Shown here one piece after another: positions 47,601 to 61,600 of a stretch of DNA of 64,000 bases. The notes below the pieces were generated by a model that did not search any database, was not told where the DNA came from, and saw only the letters and a program-made list of their open reading frames with translations. The stretch lies in assembly GCF_036417845.1 (NCBI RefSeq), contig NC_089994.1, positions 13,348,001-13,412,000 on the forward strand. The letters run 5' to 3'. Source of the stretch: Apteryx mantelli (taxonomy: Eukaryota; Chordata; Aves; Apterygiformes; Apterygidae). How positions within the stretch are numbered: position 1 is the first letter of the stretch; every line of letters begins with the position of its first letter. The position numbers and the translations under genes are program-made.

Positions 47601-50600
47601 AGAAAGGACAAGTAATAGCACCAGTCAGAGAAATCATGACCAATGACTGCTGCTCAGGCAGTATGGTACTCTAGGAATAAGTTATAAAAATCAGCTGGAG
47701 AAGAAAAGCTTTCCATTTTAAATATCTGCCTTAGGATGGAGTTGAATTATGTCTCAGATGTGCTGTTTTTTCTTTGACTATAAGAGGGCCTAGACAACTA
47801 GATCAAGTGTAGACGGTTGTATACCTCTAAGTAAAACAATCCAATAGAGATTTAAATACTCAGTTTTGTGTATGAATGTGATCCATTTTTAATAATATTA
47901 AACACCTTATATACCTATCCCTGTAATTGGAATATATTTTGAAAAATGTTTGTTTCTGGTAGGATTTGTTGATACCTCATTCATACTTTCCATGTAAGTG
48001 ATTCAAAATATTTACTGTGTAAAAAGCTGGTTGGTGTGTCTTATATTAAGTGGTGGCTAGAACCGAAGCCTAGAAACTGAAGTGGACACATTCCTTTCTG
48101 ATGTTAAGAGTGAAGCATTCCCAATTTATACTCCACGGGCTGAAAATCTCTTTGATTAGCCCATTAGCGCAGGGCCAGAATGACAGATTACTCACCTGTA
48201 GAGCTAAAGCTGTGGACTGCGGTGCTTTTGGAACGCAGGGGGAAGCCTGCAGTGCTCAGGTGGTTGTGCTGTAGGGCTAGTCTGTTTACTAATGTTTTTG
48301 GCTGCATACGTAGGCACAGTTCCAGTGATGCTTATGCCAAAGACTTGCATTGGAAAAAAAATGTTTTCTCTCTGCAGGTTCAATTTTTGTTTTGGCAGGT
48401 ACATTTAAACTTTGTCATGACATCAGTTATAATTATCAACAGAGCCCTGATAGCAGGTGATCACAGAATTAACAGTGGTACTCCTGTTTACTGCACGAGT
48501 TGTTGAAAGTACTAAGCGTAGGAGATGATAGAAAAATTGTGGACTTTACAATACAGCTTCAAGATGTTGTTTGTCTAGTGATGGAAGACACTGTTTTTGC
48601 CAAAATGATACATTGGCTATTGCCAAAATGAGGATGTCAAACTCAAATGATTTGGCTATTGAAAGGTGCCAGCTGTTACCAGATGCCTTCTGGCTTTTGT
48701 TTTAGTTTCAGAAAATCTTTTTAGAGATGAATCTTTAGCTCTTGTCCTGTTGTTTATGTCAAAGGGAGTTAGACATTTTTCTGACAGTCATTTTCTTATA
48801 AAAAGCCACCTCAAATCCTTTTTAAAGGATTTACATGTTATGTTGATAATACTTAGGGCTTAAAGGCCGCAATTCTCCTCAGACCTCTGGCAGTATCAGT
48901 CAGGGATGATGCCAGTAATAAAGATATTAGTTACATGTGTGCAAATGAAAGAAAAATTGATCTGACTGATAGGCAACTCATTTAGATAAAAATTAACAGC
49001 CCCATGGAAAAGATAAGTATTGTTTGTGCCAGTGTGTGGCTCAGAATAATTGATCATGCATGTTGCAAAAATTTTAGGTTTAAATTCTTTGCTCAGTTGG
49101 GATATAGCTGTGACAACTCTGATCTGATGTTCCTATATTGCCATGTGGACTACTGGATCCTTTGTACTTTTATAAAAAATGAAAAATGCGAAATATTTAT
49201 TAATAGTGTTGTGAATTTTCATATTAAAACAAATGCTTTAGAAGATTTAACATTAATGGGTATCTGGTTTTCACAAAGACCTTTGTTTTTGGTTTTGTTC
49301 TTAGTCTGGAGATTTATACAGGTTTGAACTGAAAGCTAATGTAGAGCTTCCTTATAGTTTGTGAAAGACTGTTACGGGCACAGTTACCACAAGAGTGATT
49401 TCTTACACCAGTTTTCTCAGTACATAAAAGTTGTCTGTATTTGCAACATAAATGAAGTGGAGTAATAGGCTGGCCTTATGCTAAATAAGCTTTTTCTAAT
49501 TTGTAAATTAAGTAGGTTATTTGATATTCATGCTTCATGAAAAAAATACTTCGTACTATAGAGGCATCATTTGTGTTTTTATCCTAGCTTATGCTTGTAA
49601 TTTTTACCTCAAAGAGTGTTTTTTAAAAAAGCAAAACTTTCCTCTAGATATCCAGATTTTTTTTCTTCCCAAGAATCACATTTCTTGCTCTTGTCACAAT
49701 GTCTTCTTGACCTGTTCTGTTGTACTCTGTTTTTGAGACGTATAGCGATATGAGTGTTTTTAGATGTAGGATTGTAATACATGGCTCATTTCCTTCAGGA
49801 CCTCATGTCCAGATGATACCAAAGGAAAGTGATTTTGACTTTTGAGTCTGTCATAAAAACTTGGGCAGCAGAGTTTTCCATTGAATTTTTTAGGATAGAC
49901 TTCTGCAGCTAGATGTGTAAAATAACTGAATTTAAGGGAATTTGACACAATAGCTAAAAATATGACAACCATCAAGACTGTAGTGGTCTGGAGAACTGAT
50001 GTTGGCTGAAACAAGACCCATTAAGAAATTTGGAATGGTTGAGAATTTTTTTTTAAGCTGAAAAAACAGTGTAATATACAATGCCTAAAGAAGAGTAAGA
50101 TTAAAGCAAGAATATGGGAAACAATAGAGACTCTTGTAAATATGAGCTTGCTCAGTGCAGCTCTCACTAGTGCTAGTTTTTGTAAAGAGTTATCAGTTTG
50201 ATGGAGGAAGTGTTTGTGTGTTCAGAGAGTCAAGAATATCTGCTTCATAAAGTGAAGACAGAGCACAAGGTGATGGTGATTCATTTTAAGATATGGCAGT
50301 GAATTTCTTGAATTTCTTTAATTTGTCAACTTTATAGGGAGACTGGTGGCTTGTTTAAAAAGGTCGTTGCAACTTAGACCATTGGAAATGCAGCTTGCAC
50401 AGTTATTGGGCTTGAGCTGCACAGTGAACTGAGAAACAGTTACCAAGGTCAACAGGGAAATGTGCAATGACTTTTTGAATACTGTGGTTCTGGTCCTGAA
50501 AGCTGGGATGTACAGTGTTCTAGAAGGAGCTGTTCAGGGAACACACAAGCCCAGATCTTCAAAGGTCTTCAAGGGTACATATTTCTAGTGGCTAAATACC

Positions 50601-51389
50601 TTCAGTTTGGGACTGCCTTCCTGTTCAGGAACCAAAATGAAAGCTAGAATTTTTTTATTATTATTATTTTTTCTGAAGCACTGAGCAGGCATCCTGACCT
50701 CAGTGTACTGGGCTTTTAGAAAATACAGCCATGAAGTAATGGAGAGTTGCACTGTGGTGATGGGGATTAGTGCACAGGGGAACTATTTCAGCCCTTAAAA
50801 GTGCACATAGTCATCCAAACCAAATGCAGGTCTCTGCTTACTTGCTGAAATAGCTAGTATTTTCCCTGGGGTAATATAAAACTGGAACCCTTCAGGGAGG
50901 ATAGTATTCCATGCTGAATGCACGGGCAGGATTCTAAGTGGGAGGTGAACGCATTGGGTGGAAATTCAGACCAATTCAGTATCTTTGTATCTCCCACCCA
51001 CAGTTCTGTATAACAGCTACATATGTAGGAAAAAATGCACACTTTTATCTGCCACATGACCTATTTAGGAGGGGAGGGTCAAGCTAGCTTTGTCACAAAC
51101 GTGGCCAATGTGCGGTTGCATAGATTACTGCTACTTATCCACCATGTCCTGGGTAACTGGGACAAGGAGCGACCCTATTGTTATAGGTCCTGTGTTTATT
51201 GACTTTTAAAATACAGATTTAGGGCTGGGGTTCAACTTTTTGAAACAACTGAGTAGAAAAGAACTATTTTCAATTTTGTTATTATTTGTTTGCTGAATTT
51301 TACCAGTATCTAAAGGTCCAGACTAAGATGATAATTCTCTTTCACTAGATGCAGATAAGGGAGTAAGAGAATTTACTTACAGATTGAGC
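44631..51389 (+). other. RIMBP2: RIMBP2 intron segment
   Basis: AT-rich, with poly(A) of 17 at 44712-44728. Many short incidental open frames and no recognisable exon or repeat family. Confidence 0.5.
44712..44728. repeat. Poly(A) tract, 17 bases
   Basis: Uninterrupted A run about 80 bases after the right edge of a minus-strand MIR copy. Confidence 0.9.
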
Positions 51390-51530
51390 AAACAAATATG
51401 AAGTGCAGTGAAAGATACAGAGAGAAGGATGAAGTGACTTGCTTAAGGTCACTCAGCCACATCATAAGCCCTAGGATCTCTTCCTAGGGCTCCTATCTGG
51501 TGTCCTAAAATACACTGCCTCACTGTTACA
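51390..51530 (-). mobile_element. MIR-type SINE remnant
   Basis: GAAGTGACTTGCTTAAGGTC then ACTCAGCCACATCATAAGCC match the reverse-complement MIR core ('aagtgacttgcccaaggtcacacagc'). Diverged on both sides. Confidence 0.65.
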
Positions 51531-51543
51531 GTTGTGCAGTAGC

Positions 51544-51565
51544 AAAAAAAAAAAAAAAAAAAAAA
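51544..51565. repeat. Poly(A) tract, 22 bases
   Basis: Uninterrupted A run just after the MIR copy. Confidence 0.95.
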
Positions 51566-52179
51566 TACTTTAGCTAATTTTTGTCATGTTCACTTGGAAG
51601 GAAGTAGTTCACTTGCAAGGAATTACTCTTTTGGAATCAAAATAGATAATCATTTTTTTCTACACTTTTTCCTATAAAGTTAAGGGCTCTACATTGTGTT
51701 GCTTTTCAAGTGTTTTTGTTGTGTCATCTGTCTGTTTTTGTTTTATTATTCTGGTAATGGAGACTATGGGATGTTCCAGTGCTGGGATTGCATGTCTGGA
51801 TAGCCTCCAGTACAGCCTATTGTTCTTTCCTGTTTTGATTTGCAAGTGACAAGTGAGCTCTAATTTTTAAATTTATTAAAAACTCAAAACAGCAGTCTTT
51901 CCACTTATAATCAAGTTCAGCATTCATCCCAAGCTAGAGCTGTATAATTACCCTCAAGCTAAACTTAGCATTTTCAGTAGTGTTTCATTTCTATTTCCTG
52001 TCATAATGGGAATTGTTCAGTATGGCTAAGATAGGGAGGATATTTGAAAAGAGGATCAAATACCATCAGTGAGTGGCTTTACCAATATGTGAGAACTAGG
52101 AATTGCTTTTCTGACTTACATATCACACCTAGGTTCTTTTACCTACTGAGATATGTTTATCATGGCTGTAGTATCTCTG
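51566..52179 (+). other. RIMBP2: RIMBP2 intron segment
   Basis: AT-rich. Nothing recognised. Confidence 0.5.
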
Positions 52180-52330
52180 TGGTGCCACATCATTAACATA
52201 CTTTATTCCTAAACTGCTTGGCTTGAAGAATATCTCCCTCTTTACAAAGAGGCTGAATGAATTGTCCAAGGTCAGTGGCTGAGTCCTTGGAGCCAGGAAG
52301 CAGATCTACATCCCCTGAATCCCCTTCCTG
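52180..52330 (-). mobile_element. MIR-type SINE remnant
   Basis: CTCTTTACAAAGAGGCTGAA, GAATTGTCCAAGGTCAGTGG and CCTTGGAGCCAGGAAGCAG follow the reverse-complement MIR order. The open frames over this block on both strands are incidental. Confidence 0.6.
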
Positions 52331-55300
52331 TGCTCTGACAAACAGTTCTAACTCATTTGTGCTTAATTCTATGAAAGAGACGACAAGAAAGCCACCTGAA
52401 CTAGTGGAGGAAGAAGCAATGTTATTAAAGGTCACAGCCTTTTCACAGACAGGCCAGAAAGTGAGCCTGTCATCACTTTTTAAGCTTTATTTTTTTGCCT
52501 ATTGCGAGAACAACTCATTTTCTAAAGCACTTTCCATAGGTAAAATCAATAGTCTTCACATTGACTTCTTGGAAAATCCACATTAGTTCCTTGCCACCAG
52601 TGTGTTGTCACTCTGCCATTTCATGGTTGTTACTGTTCTTATTGCATGGCAAGAATACAATTAAATTCGGGAACTCCACCTTCAAAGTAAAATTCATGAG
52701 CTCTAGAGCTGCTGTCAATTACTTGATAACCTGTAGCCGTATAAACAGACTACAGGCATCTGCCCAGTTCTTATTTGGTCCAGAAGAGGGCAGTGGTGAT
52801 ACACCAGTTATTTCAAATTAATCTACTACTAAAAAATAAAAAAATAAAAAATCAGGGTTTCCCCCAAGATGGTAGACCCTGTGGAAGACCTGCCTGAACC
52901 ACTGAGTGCTGAGATAGATGTTTAAACTGACTTAAGGTGTATTGGTTGGAGGTGTAGTAGTATTGCCACCAAAATCTGAGCCATTCCTCTTGATTTCTGT
53001 AAACGCAGGTTGAAGATATAACAAGTTAAGCAGGGAATTGAATACAAGCTCAAACTTCAGAGAAAAAGAACGCAATATGAGTATTTATTCTTGATAATAT
53101 ATACTCAGGTATAAATGCAGAATTGGTTTTGCCTTGAAGCTCTCTTCAAATTGCTTATGTGAGTTCAGATACCAGCTTAGTCTATTTCATAGGTTTTCCC
53201 CTTCCCTTTCAATAAGGAATTCCAGAGATGCTAACTCTAGGCCCAGTGGTTATATTTAAAAATGACAGCAAGTACATATAATCTTATTTACTCAGTTAAT
53301 ACCAATGACTGGCAAGCACCAGCAGTCCCTGAAGCATAAACTGTATGTCATTGGCAGGGGCTAACCTTTCCCATGAAAATCAGGAATGACTGTAGATGAT
53401 CTGTACTTTCTGAATTCTAAGCAGACTAGAAACTCAGGATGAACCTGAGTTGTTTAAGGTCTCAACTTTCCCAATACAGGAAGGGTGTATCTCATAATAA
53501 AGTGCTGTTATGAAGTCCTGTGAAAGTCCTGAAGACGCAAGCTATTTTAGATTTTTGATTAGAGTATAACTAGATTTAGAGGAAATTTTGCTGTTGCACA
53601 GCATAGTAGACTATTCTTTTGGGCTGATGTGTGTATAAATATGACATCTTCATTATAATCACTATACTTCAATTCTATAAATCCTATATTTCTTCAGTAC
53701 CTATTTTTTGTCACTGTTTTCGTGTTCTAATGTTTAATTTCTGGGAGAAGTTCATCCATTTTGGAGGGGAGAATATAAGGTAGGGATTATTTTTATTGCC
53801 CGAGTACCCAAGCATAGAGCTTGAAGTTGAATGATGTTGGTGAACAGTGTTCTGCCTGCCATTTTGTATTACTGACATTTATTAAAGTTTTTTTTTCATT
53901 TAGCACTAGAAAGGGAAACATTTGAAGTGTCCATACTCTTAAGCTTGTTCTGAAATAGTTTGTTTGCAGAAAATGGCTTGGAGTCCCTGTCTCCCCCCCA
54001 AAAAACAAACAAACAAACAACAAAAAAAACCCCTCATTTGTCCCATATGGGCAGAGCAGTAGCTGAGTGAATATCAAGTTGTTTAACATGGTTGTGCTCT
54101 GAGTCTTTAATGCATACAAGAAGTATGGCCTCTTCAACAGATATGTCCTGATTGACAATTTATTTGCAAGAAGGCAAGAATTTTCTATCAGGAACCCAGT
54201 GGTTCATATTAAATGCAACTGTTATTCCATGGAACCTACTGTTAAAACTTATCTAGTGCTGGCATCTGGCCAAGTAGAGAGAGAGTTCACTATTGATGCT
54301 GTCTTAATTAGCACTAGGTAAAATATTGCCTTTTTCCTTCAACCTTATCATTCCCCCATTCTCACTGCAAAAATATACACAAAAATTAATTCAGATAATC
54401 AGTTGCTTTGCTTCAATAACATTCAGGACTCCTTTTTGTTCACTTTGAATGACTAATGACATAGGACACATAGGATGCATTTTATTGAAAGGAATGCTGG
54501 CAAAAAGAGGAAGGTTTACAAGTCTTTACATGGATATGCTTTGAATGGATGTTCCAGCTAGGAATGTTGAAATAGCAATCTCGTAATACTCTCATACTTC
54601 ACAAAGCCCGAATTGGAATCAGGAACACTGAACAGAATAATGAATGCTCAAATAATCATTGGTTTTAAAACTAACAATGGCATGACTGGTATTGATAGGT
54701 GTAGGCATATTATGAACATAATATGACATAATTCTAAAAACATAAAATGACTTCAAAGCAAAGGTCCATTTAGTTCAGTATACTGTCCTTAGCCATGGCC
54801 AACAATCTGCTTGGACAGAAGTAGAAGAACAAGGCAAATATGTAGTTATATTTTCCATGTATATTCTTCCAGGCTCCAACAATTTGCTGCTGAGGAGGCT
54901 TTCTGAACAAGAGGTGGTGACATAATAGCTCTTAGTATGCTTTTCGTACAGCATTTGCTAAGTAACTTTGTATAGCAGTCTTTTTCTTAGGCAGTCTCTT
55001 CACAAATAATTGCTTATTAAAAGCAGATATGAACTCAATTATTAATTGAGCTGCTATAAATAGTTACCTCAACTTTTGCCCTGGCTGACACTCCAAATAT
55101 TAGTGAAGTGTGAGATCTTAACACTTTTTGGTGAGCTTGCTCATGGGTCATATGTTTAAGGTTCTTTGCTCTGGATCGAGGACTTTGCTTGGTAACGATA
55201 CCTCACAACTTCCTAAACACAGTTCATAATTTCAGTTATTCCTTTTTGCTTCAGTACTGAGGACTGAGCATTTGCATGTATGACTTCTATGGCACAAAAA

Positions 55301-56839
55301 CTTTTGAATAGGCCATGAATGCAAACTGGAATGCTGGATTTCGTATTTCCAATATGTAACTTCAAAGTTAGATCTCAACATGACCTGTTGGCTTGAAGGT
55401 GATACCCTGATTGTCTGTAGTCTGAAATGTAGTCAGAAAGCTGGTAGAAATCGCTCTGCAACTCCACCAGGTGTCATCAGTGGAGTATTTTGAGATGTTG
55501 GCTAGTTTAGTCAATAAACATATTTTATTAAATACTCCAAAAAGTCACTAAAGAATTACTCAAGCAGCGGTTGTCATTCTTTCTTTTGAAATCCATCATA
55601 TGGTTTTCCAAGACTGTTTAGTTTCAAGATTTCTACTATCATGGAGATAAATAGATAGAGTGCCTTACTATGCACATAGTCTTCCTTTCCAGAAAGGGGT
55701 GGAATGAGCAGAACCAACAACCAGATGCACTTGATCTCTTAGCCTGATTCTCATGAAACTACTTGTTTTTAAAGTCTAAGCCAAAGATACATTCTCTTCA
55801 GATGTCTAAGAAGTGATCCCATCAAGCTGACTGTACATATTTTTGGCAGAACACACTTTATATGTATTTCTTGCAGTTGCATCCATTTCAAACATGCAAC
55901 TTAAAGTAAGGTAGTTACTTGAGCATTTTTATCTCAAAAATATAGTCTCACCTGTATAAGCATGTGATATTCTGTCTTTTCGTTGCTATGGTCTACAGAG
56001 TCTCTTTTTAGAGGAAATCTGGGGTTGGGGCTTCATGTGACTGGAAGGTAACTCACTATATGACGAAAATAGAAATATTCTCCATCGTGTGTTTGGAGCA
56101 TATTTGGGCTAATAAAAACGGAGGGACCACAAATAAACGATGACAGAGTGGACCATAGGCGTGATGCATCTTATTGCTATGTTGTAGGCTGGTCACCTTA
56201 ATTCATATCATCTGTCTTTTTCTGTAGGAAGAATTGACTTGGACTTCTCTCAGCTTTTTTTGCTTTGCTTATGGTGCCAAATTGAATAAATTGCATGAGA
56301 AGAATCTGCAATAAACTGGACTTCAAACTAGAGGGACGAGTGTAAATTTAGTTTAATTAAAGGGACTACAATCCGACAGGGGGAGAGATTATTTAGCAAG
56401 AACACTTAAGCTAATGGGAAATAGCTCTGCTGTTAATAGCAACCCCAATTAAATAGATGCAGCAGGGTCTGCAGTGTTTTCGTTCACTCTCTCTACTTTG
56501 TCACATCTACAGCTGTTTTTTATTTCATTAAAAATTATTCACAAAAATGAATTGTTTCCATTTCTTAGAAGCTTTGACTATTTCATATGTATTGGGGAGA
56601 GAAAGATTGACCATTGTTGAAAAGGGTTTCCAGAGCTTTTTTTTTGAAGTATACTTTTTTTTATTTCTTCTCATTCTGCTGGGGGCTACCCTGATTTTAT
56701 CTATGTGGCTCTGGGGCAGGGGTGAAGGGCAGAGGGGCCTGTGAGTGGTGTTCTCGTTGATCATGATGGTGAAGGCAAAAGGCTTGGGTGGGAACAGATG
56801 GAAATTGCGAATCAATACCTGGTTGTGCAGCAGCATGAA
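52331..56839 (+). other. RIMBP2: RIMBP2 intron segment
   Basis: AT-rich. An AAAC-type tract lies at about 54,000-54,030. A block at about 56,270-56,540 has several TTAATTAA/AATTAA-like motifs and no repeat signature; it may be a conserved non-coding element. No exon recognised. Confidence 0.45.
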
Positions 56840-58630
56840 GTACAGACCCTGAACTTCAGGAAAGCGTGCTTAGGCTTATCAGGGAACTGGTAGGAGGGGC
56901 CCTATGAGAAGGAGGTCTGAAGGGTAAAGGAGCTCTGAAAAAGTGTCTGGTTTTTTTAAGGATAGCCTCCTTTTTCAAGAACTAGTATGGTCCATCTTGA
57001 TACTCAAGAAATCAAGTAGATTTATCAGGAGACAAGCCTGGGTTAACAGGGAACTCATGGTAAAGCTCCAGTGCAAAAATGTAGTATACAGGAAATGGAA
57101 GTAGGGACAGGCTACAAAGGACAAATTTAGATGCATTGCCTGGGCATGTAGGGATAGTGTTAGGAAAGCCAAAACTCAGCTAGAATTGACACTTGCAAGG
57201 GATGTCAAAGGTAACAAGAAGAGCTTCTACCTCCACATTAGTATTAAAAGGTTGAACAAAGAAAAGGCAGGCATGATGCTGAATGGGATGATTGAATTAG
57301 TGACAGCAGATGCAGCGGTACTCAATGCCTTCTTTGTCTCAGTCTTCACCAGCAAGGTCACCCAGGCCCCAGTGCTTGGAGGCAGAGTTCAAGGAGAAGA
57401 ATTTCCAGCTCTAGATGTGGGTTAAGTTAGGGATTACTTGAGAGAACTCAACCCATACAAATTCATGGAACCAGATATGCTGCATATGAGGGTGCTGAGA
57501 AAGCTGACCAGTGTGCAGCAAGGCCACTCTCTATCATCTTTGAAAGGTCATGGTGATCTGGAGAGGTTTGCAATAACTGCAGAAAGAATAATGTTGCAAA
57601 AAAGCCAAAAGGTTGATCAGTCTCACTTCAGTCCTTGTGGAAATCATGGAGTGAGGCCTTTTGGAACACATTACTGGGCACATGAAGGAGAAGGAAGTGA
57701 TTGGGAATAGTCATGGTGGATTTACCAAGGGCAATTCATGCTTGACAAACCTGATTGCCTTCTATGATAAAATGACTGGATCCACATCCACAGCTGAAAG
57801 CAGTGGATGCCGTTTACCTTGCCTTTTCAATGCTGTCTTCCCATGTTATTCTTGTACCCAAGTTGGGGCATTATGGTCTGGAGGAGTGAATAGCTGATTG
57901 GAAGGCTGTGCTCTGAGGATAGTGGTTAATGGGTCATACTCTGTGTAGAGGCCAGTAACAAGTGGAGCACTGCAAGGGCCTGTACTGGGACCTGTTCTGT
58001 TTAACAACTTCATCAATGACTTGGAGGAAGCAACAGAGTACACTCTTGACAAGTTTGCAGATGACACCAAAGTGGGGAGACCAGTCAATACACTTGAGGG
58101 CAGGGCTGCTGTTCAGAGGGACCTAGGCTAGAGGAAGGGGCTAACAAGGTCCTTATGTAAGTCAACAAGGACAAATGCAAATTCCTGCACCTGGGAAGGG
58201 ACAACCTCATTCACCAGTGTAGGCTGGGAACTGGCTGGCTGGAAAGCAGTTCTGCAGAAAATAATCTGGGAGTCTTTGTAGACAGATGTACGTGAGCCAG
58301 CACTGTACCCTGGCAGTAAAGAAAGCCAATGGTATCCTGGGCAGTATTAACAGGATCCTAGCAAGTAGACAGAGGGAAGTGATTATCCCCCTTATACACG
58401 GTGCTTGTTAGACCACAACTAGAACACTGCATCTGGTTTGGGAACTTCCAGTACAAGAAAAACGTTCATCAACTGGAGGAGGCTCAGTGGAGGGCCGCCA
58501 AGATGGTTGGAGGGCTAGAGCACTTGCCATGTGAGGAGAGGCTGAGCAACTGGGTTTGTTTAGCCAGGAGAAGAGAAGGCTTGGGCAGGCTGGGACCTAA
58601 TAGCGTCTTTCCAGTACCTACAAGGATGTT
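56840..58630 (+). mobile_element. CR1 LINE internal fragment with decayed reverse transcriptase
   Basis: The stretch follows the CR1 second open reading frame in order. It begins with the pre-RT part (near GAAAGCGTGCTTAGGCTTATC and GAAATCAAGTAGATTTATCA) and passes a TTCACCAGCAAGGTCACCCA block. It then enters the RT palm, read as [24 protein letters not shown] and [10 protein letters not shown]. The FADD tetrad (58,060-58,071) is the RT active-site motif and is intact. It ends in the thumb-like AQWRAAKMVGGLEHL region. Frameshifts and stops break the frame repeatedly, so it is a dead copy. It stops near CTTTCCAGTACCTACAAGG, lacking the last few hundred bases of CR1 (3' UTR and octamer tail). 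Both edges are approximate. Confidence 0.9.
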
Positions 58631-61600
58631 AGCGTTCATTCATTTCTGACCAATAATTCCAGCCATTGATTCTAGGTCAGTAAAACCATAGAAATTGGTC
58701 TACTGGTGAGTTACTAGCCCGGATATGGTGGCTCTGATCTTGTACTGTTGTTTGCAGATGTTTCTGTGGTTCTCATCATTGCACTGTGGCACTGCACTTG
58801 TGCAGAAGTTATTTTTTTAGTCTAACAATTGCTGTCATGGGAAAGTGATGCTGAGTGTCCTTCCTGTTACCAGGGTGGTAATGAAAGCCATCCATGTGTT
58901 CTGAACTGATTGCACTACGATTATTTGAAACTACTCGTTTTACCAGCTTTCAGTGGCTTGTAAGAGTCTGATTTTCAGTTCTTCTCTGTGTTTGCCTCCC
59001 TGTGACAGACCCCACAGTTGAGAGGTTTTAGGTCACCTTCACATGTATCCTAATTCAGAAACTGTCAAAATGCCAAGTTAATACTCCTTTCCTTCACCCA
59101 AAATTTCCTTTGATGGAATATCTTCCATTTCATGAATATTTTCAAAGTTTGCTATATTCTACATGCAGAGCTGTCTCACAGCTCTCAACCTGCAATTACA
59201 GCTCTCCCTTATAAATATTTAAATGGCAGTTCAGCTTTCAGACAGAGTACACCAGTGACAAAGATCAAGCTTTCTGACCTTTTGTTAATTTGCTCAGTGA
59301 AATAGGATTCCCTTGGTCTCATTTTTTGTATTTAAGAGAAGAAATTTGCATATGGAAAGAGTGTTGGCATTTCTCATTTTTGTTGTTAATACTGCTTTCA
59401 TTACATTTATTCTAATAGATCTTAAAGAAAAAAGTCACTAGAAAGCTTTATCAGTTGTGCAGGAGAATAAGAAAGAATTTAAGCAAAATAACATTTAGGC
59501 TCTTTATCAAGATATTGCAAGACATTTGTTTTATACTTGTATGTGAAAGATTTTCAGCAAACAAAGCAAAAGTGGAAATGTGTCTAGATCAATGGGAAAA
59601 ATTGCTGTCATGTATTTATTTGGTGTTTCTGTTTTGACCAAAAACCTTTAGAAGAACCCTTAACACTTCCTATCTCCCACAGTGCTAATGAAAAAGTATA
59701 CATTATTTCCACACAGAAAGTCATAGTCCTTTGCACTCCTGAAAGATCAGTTCCTGCTTAGCACATTAGAAAACTCCAAGGTAACTTACAAGCAGAAGTT
59801 CTGGTAGGAGTAGCTGCATACCTTACAGATGGAAAATGGCTAAATGTGTATTTAGGATGCCAGGGATGTTATTCTAATCAAGAAACAGTCTAATGAGAGC
59901 CTGAAAACAGTTTTCATTAGTGCTATAGAGCAATTTGGAGGGAAAGGAGGCAGGCTATAAAAAAAACTCAGTGTATGTGGGGTAAAAGTAAAAAGAAATG
60001 TTGTAGGATCTAATGATCAGGAGGATATGGCTGTGCTACCTACAGCATTGCAATAAGGAAGGAATAAAGTGGTGGCTTTTGGCTATCTTCTTTCAAAAAA
60101 GATTAAAAAAAGAGATTCTGGACAAGAAGTTTTATCTTAACTAGCTCTTCTGGAATTTTTTCAGAGGCTGCTTCCTAGTTATTCTCATCTCCTCTTTTCT
60201 TTCAGTGAAGGTCACTGCAGGCCAGCGCCTCTCCTGTATGCCCAGTTTAGTGTCAAATACTTAAAAGTTCTTCTTAGGAACTTCTTAGGAACAGAGACAG
60301 GGCCTCTCCTGTCTCTGATTATATGCCCACCTAATGAGAAAAATTCTGCAGGTTAACGGAGGTCTTGTTTTTTATTTTCTTGAAATAGTACCATTATTTA
60401 AGAGGACTTACTAATATCTTTTTCAGTGAAATACCAAACATTAAAGAAAGGTATTTTGCAATTGCTAATTGTGGTATTGGATGTTAATATTGAGCAATTA
60501 CATATTGATGATTTTCTCTTTAGGTCCAAGAAGTACTTCTCACCATAAGAATTTTTATATATTAGTACATTTATGGAGTGAATGTTTAGTTAACAATTAG
60601 ACTGATATTTGTTAAATAGTTCTTTCGGAGGGAATGCTTTTTCAGGAAAAGAAGGCTGATGTTTGCTGCATATGTGTCTTCAAGGGAAGCAAGTTTGCAA
60701 GTATTACCAGTGCAGTGTATTGTTAAGAGTATGCCATGCACAAATTACTCCAAGGGTTTGTCAGCTGCTTTCGTTAGGGAATGAGACACGTTTGACTTGG
60801 TGCTTGTAAAAGGAAAGATACTTCTTAAAGTATGGGATATTGCCATAAAAGTGGCTTCAGGACATTTGAAACTGCTTAGAGCTAGACTTTTGACAGCTCG
60901 TTATCTTCAGGTCCAGTCTGCAAAAAAAATTTCATATATAAAAATATATTTACAAATATCTATGTGTAGGTGTATAGTGAATATGTTAATATGTGAGGTG
61001 AATTTGAATTTCTTTCAAATGAAAGACATTTGAATGACTTGCATGTCTTCCCAATATAGACTAATAAAAAGGTTAACTTTCAAAGAATTAATTTCACGAC
61101 TAACATCCCCTAAATTGCAAAGCAATTTGCTTTGGAAAGAACCACAGATTATGTATAATTCCAATAAAGCATGAAGCTGGAGAATCCCAATTATTGCTAT
61201 GAAAATGAAATTATCTATTCTGAAAAATAGCACCTGCATACCCTTAAAAGCTAGTATTTCAATTATAAAATAGAAAACTTGTGCAGAAATATAGGATCGA
61301 CTTTCTACACCCATTGAACCATATTGCTGCAAATGTACGCAAGTATGTGTGTATATAGATATAGCTTTTTCAGTGTGAAACAGAGGGTTTTATGTAAATC
61401 TTATTTGACATAGGACCAAAGAGGGACTAGTATCTCTGAAGGATTGTATGCAAATGTCTTCATTGCCAAACTGCCCCTTTTAACATGCTACTGTTAGTTT
61501 TGGATTCAGATGTAGTAGATTGTATAAATGAATATGAACTTGGTGACCTCTTGAAAGCACAGTTTTGCTAACCTGGCTGCACATCTCCCAAAGTATCGCT

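Noticed and set aside
52193..52586. Overlapping open frames on both strands
   Set aside because: They lie over a MIR-type remnant and its flank. No splice support.
57186..58649. Several consecutive open frames of 78-90 codons on the + strand
   Set aside because: They are broken pieces of the CR1 reverse transcriptase frame, already covered by the mobile element entry.
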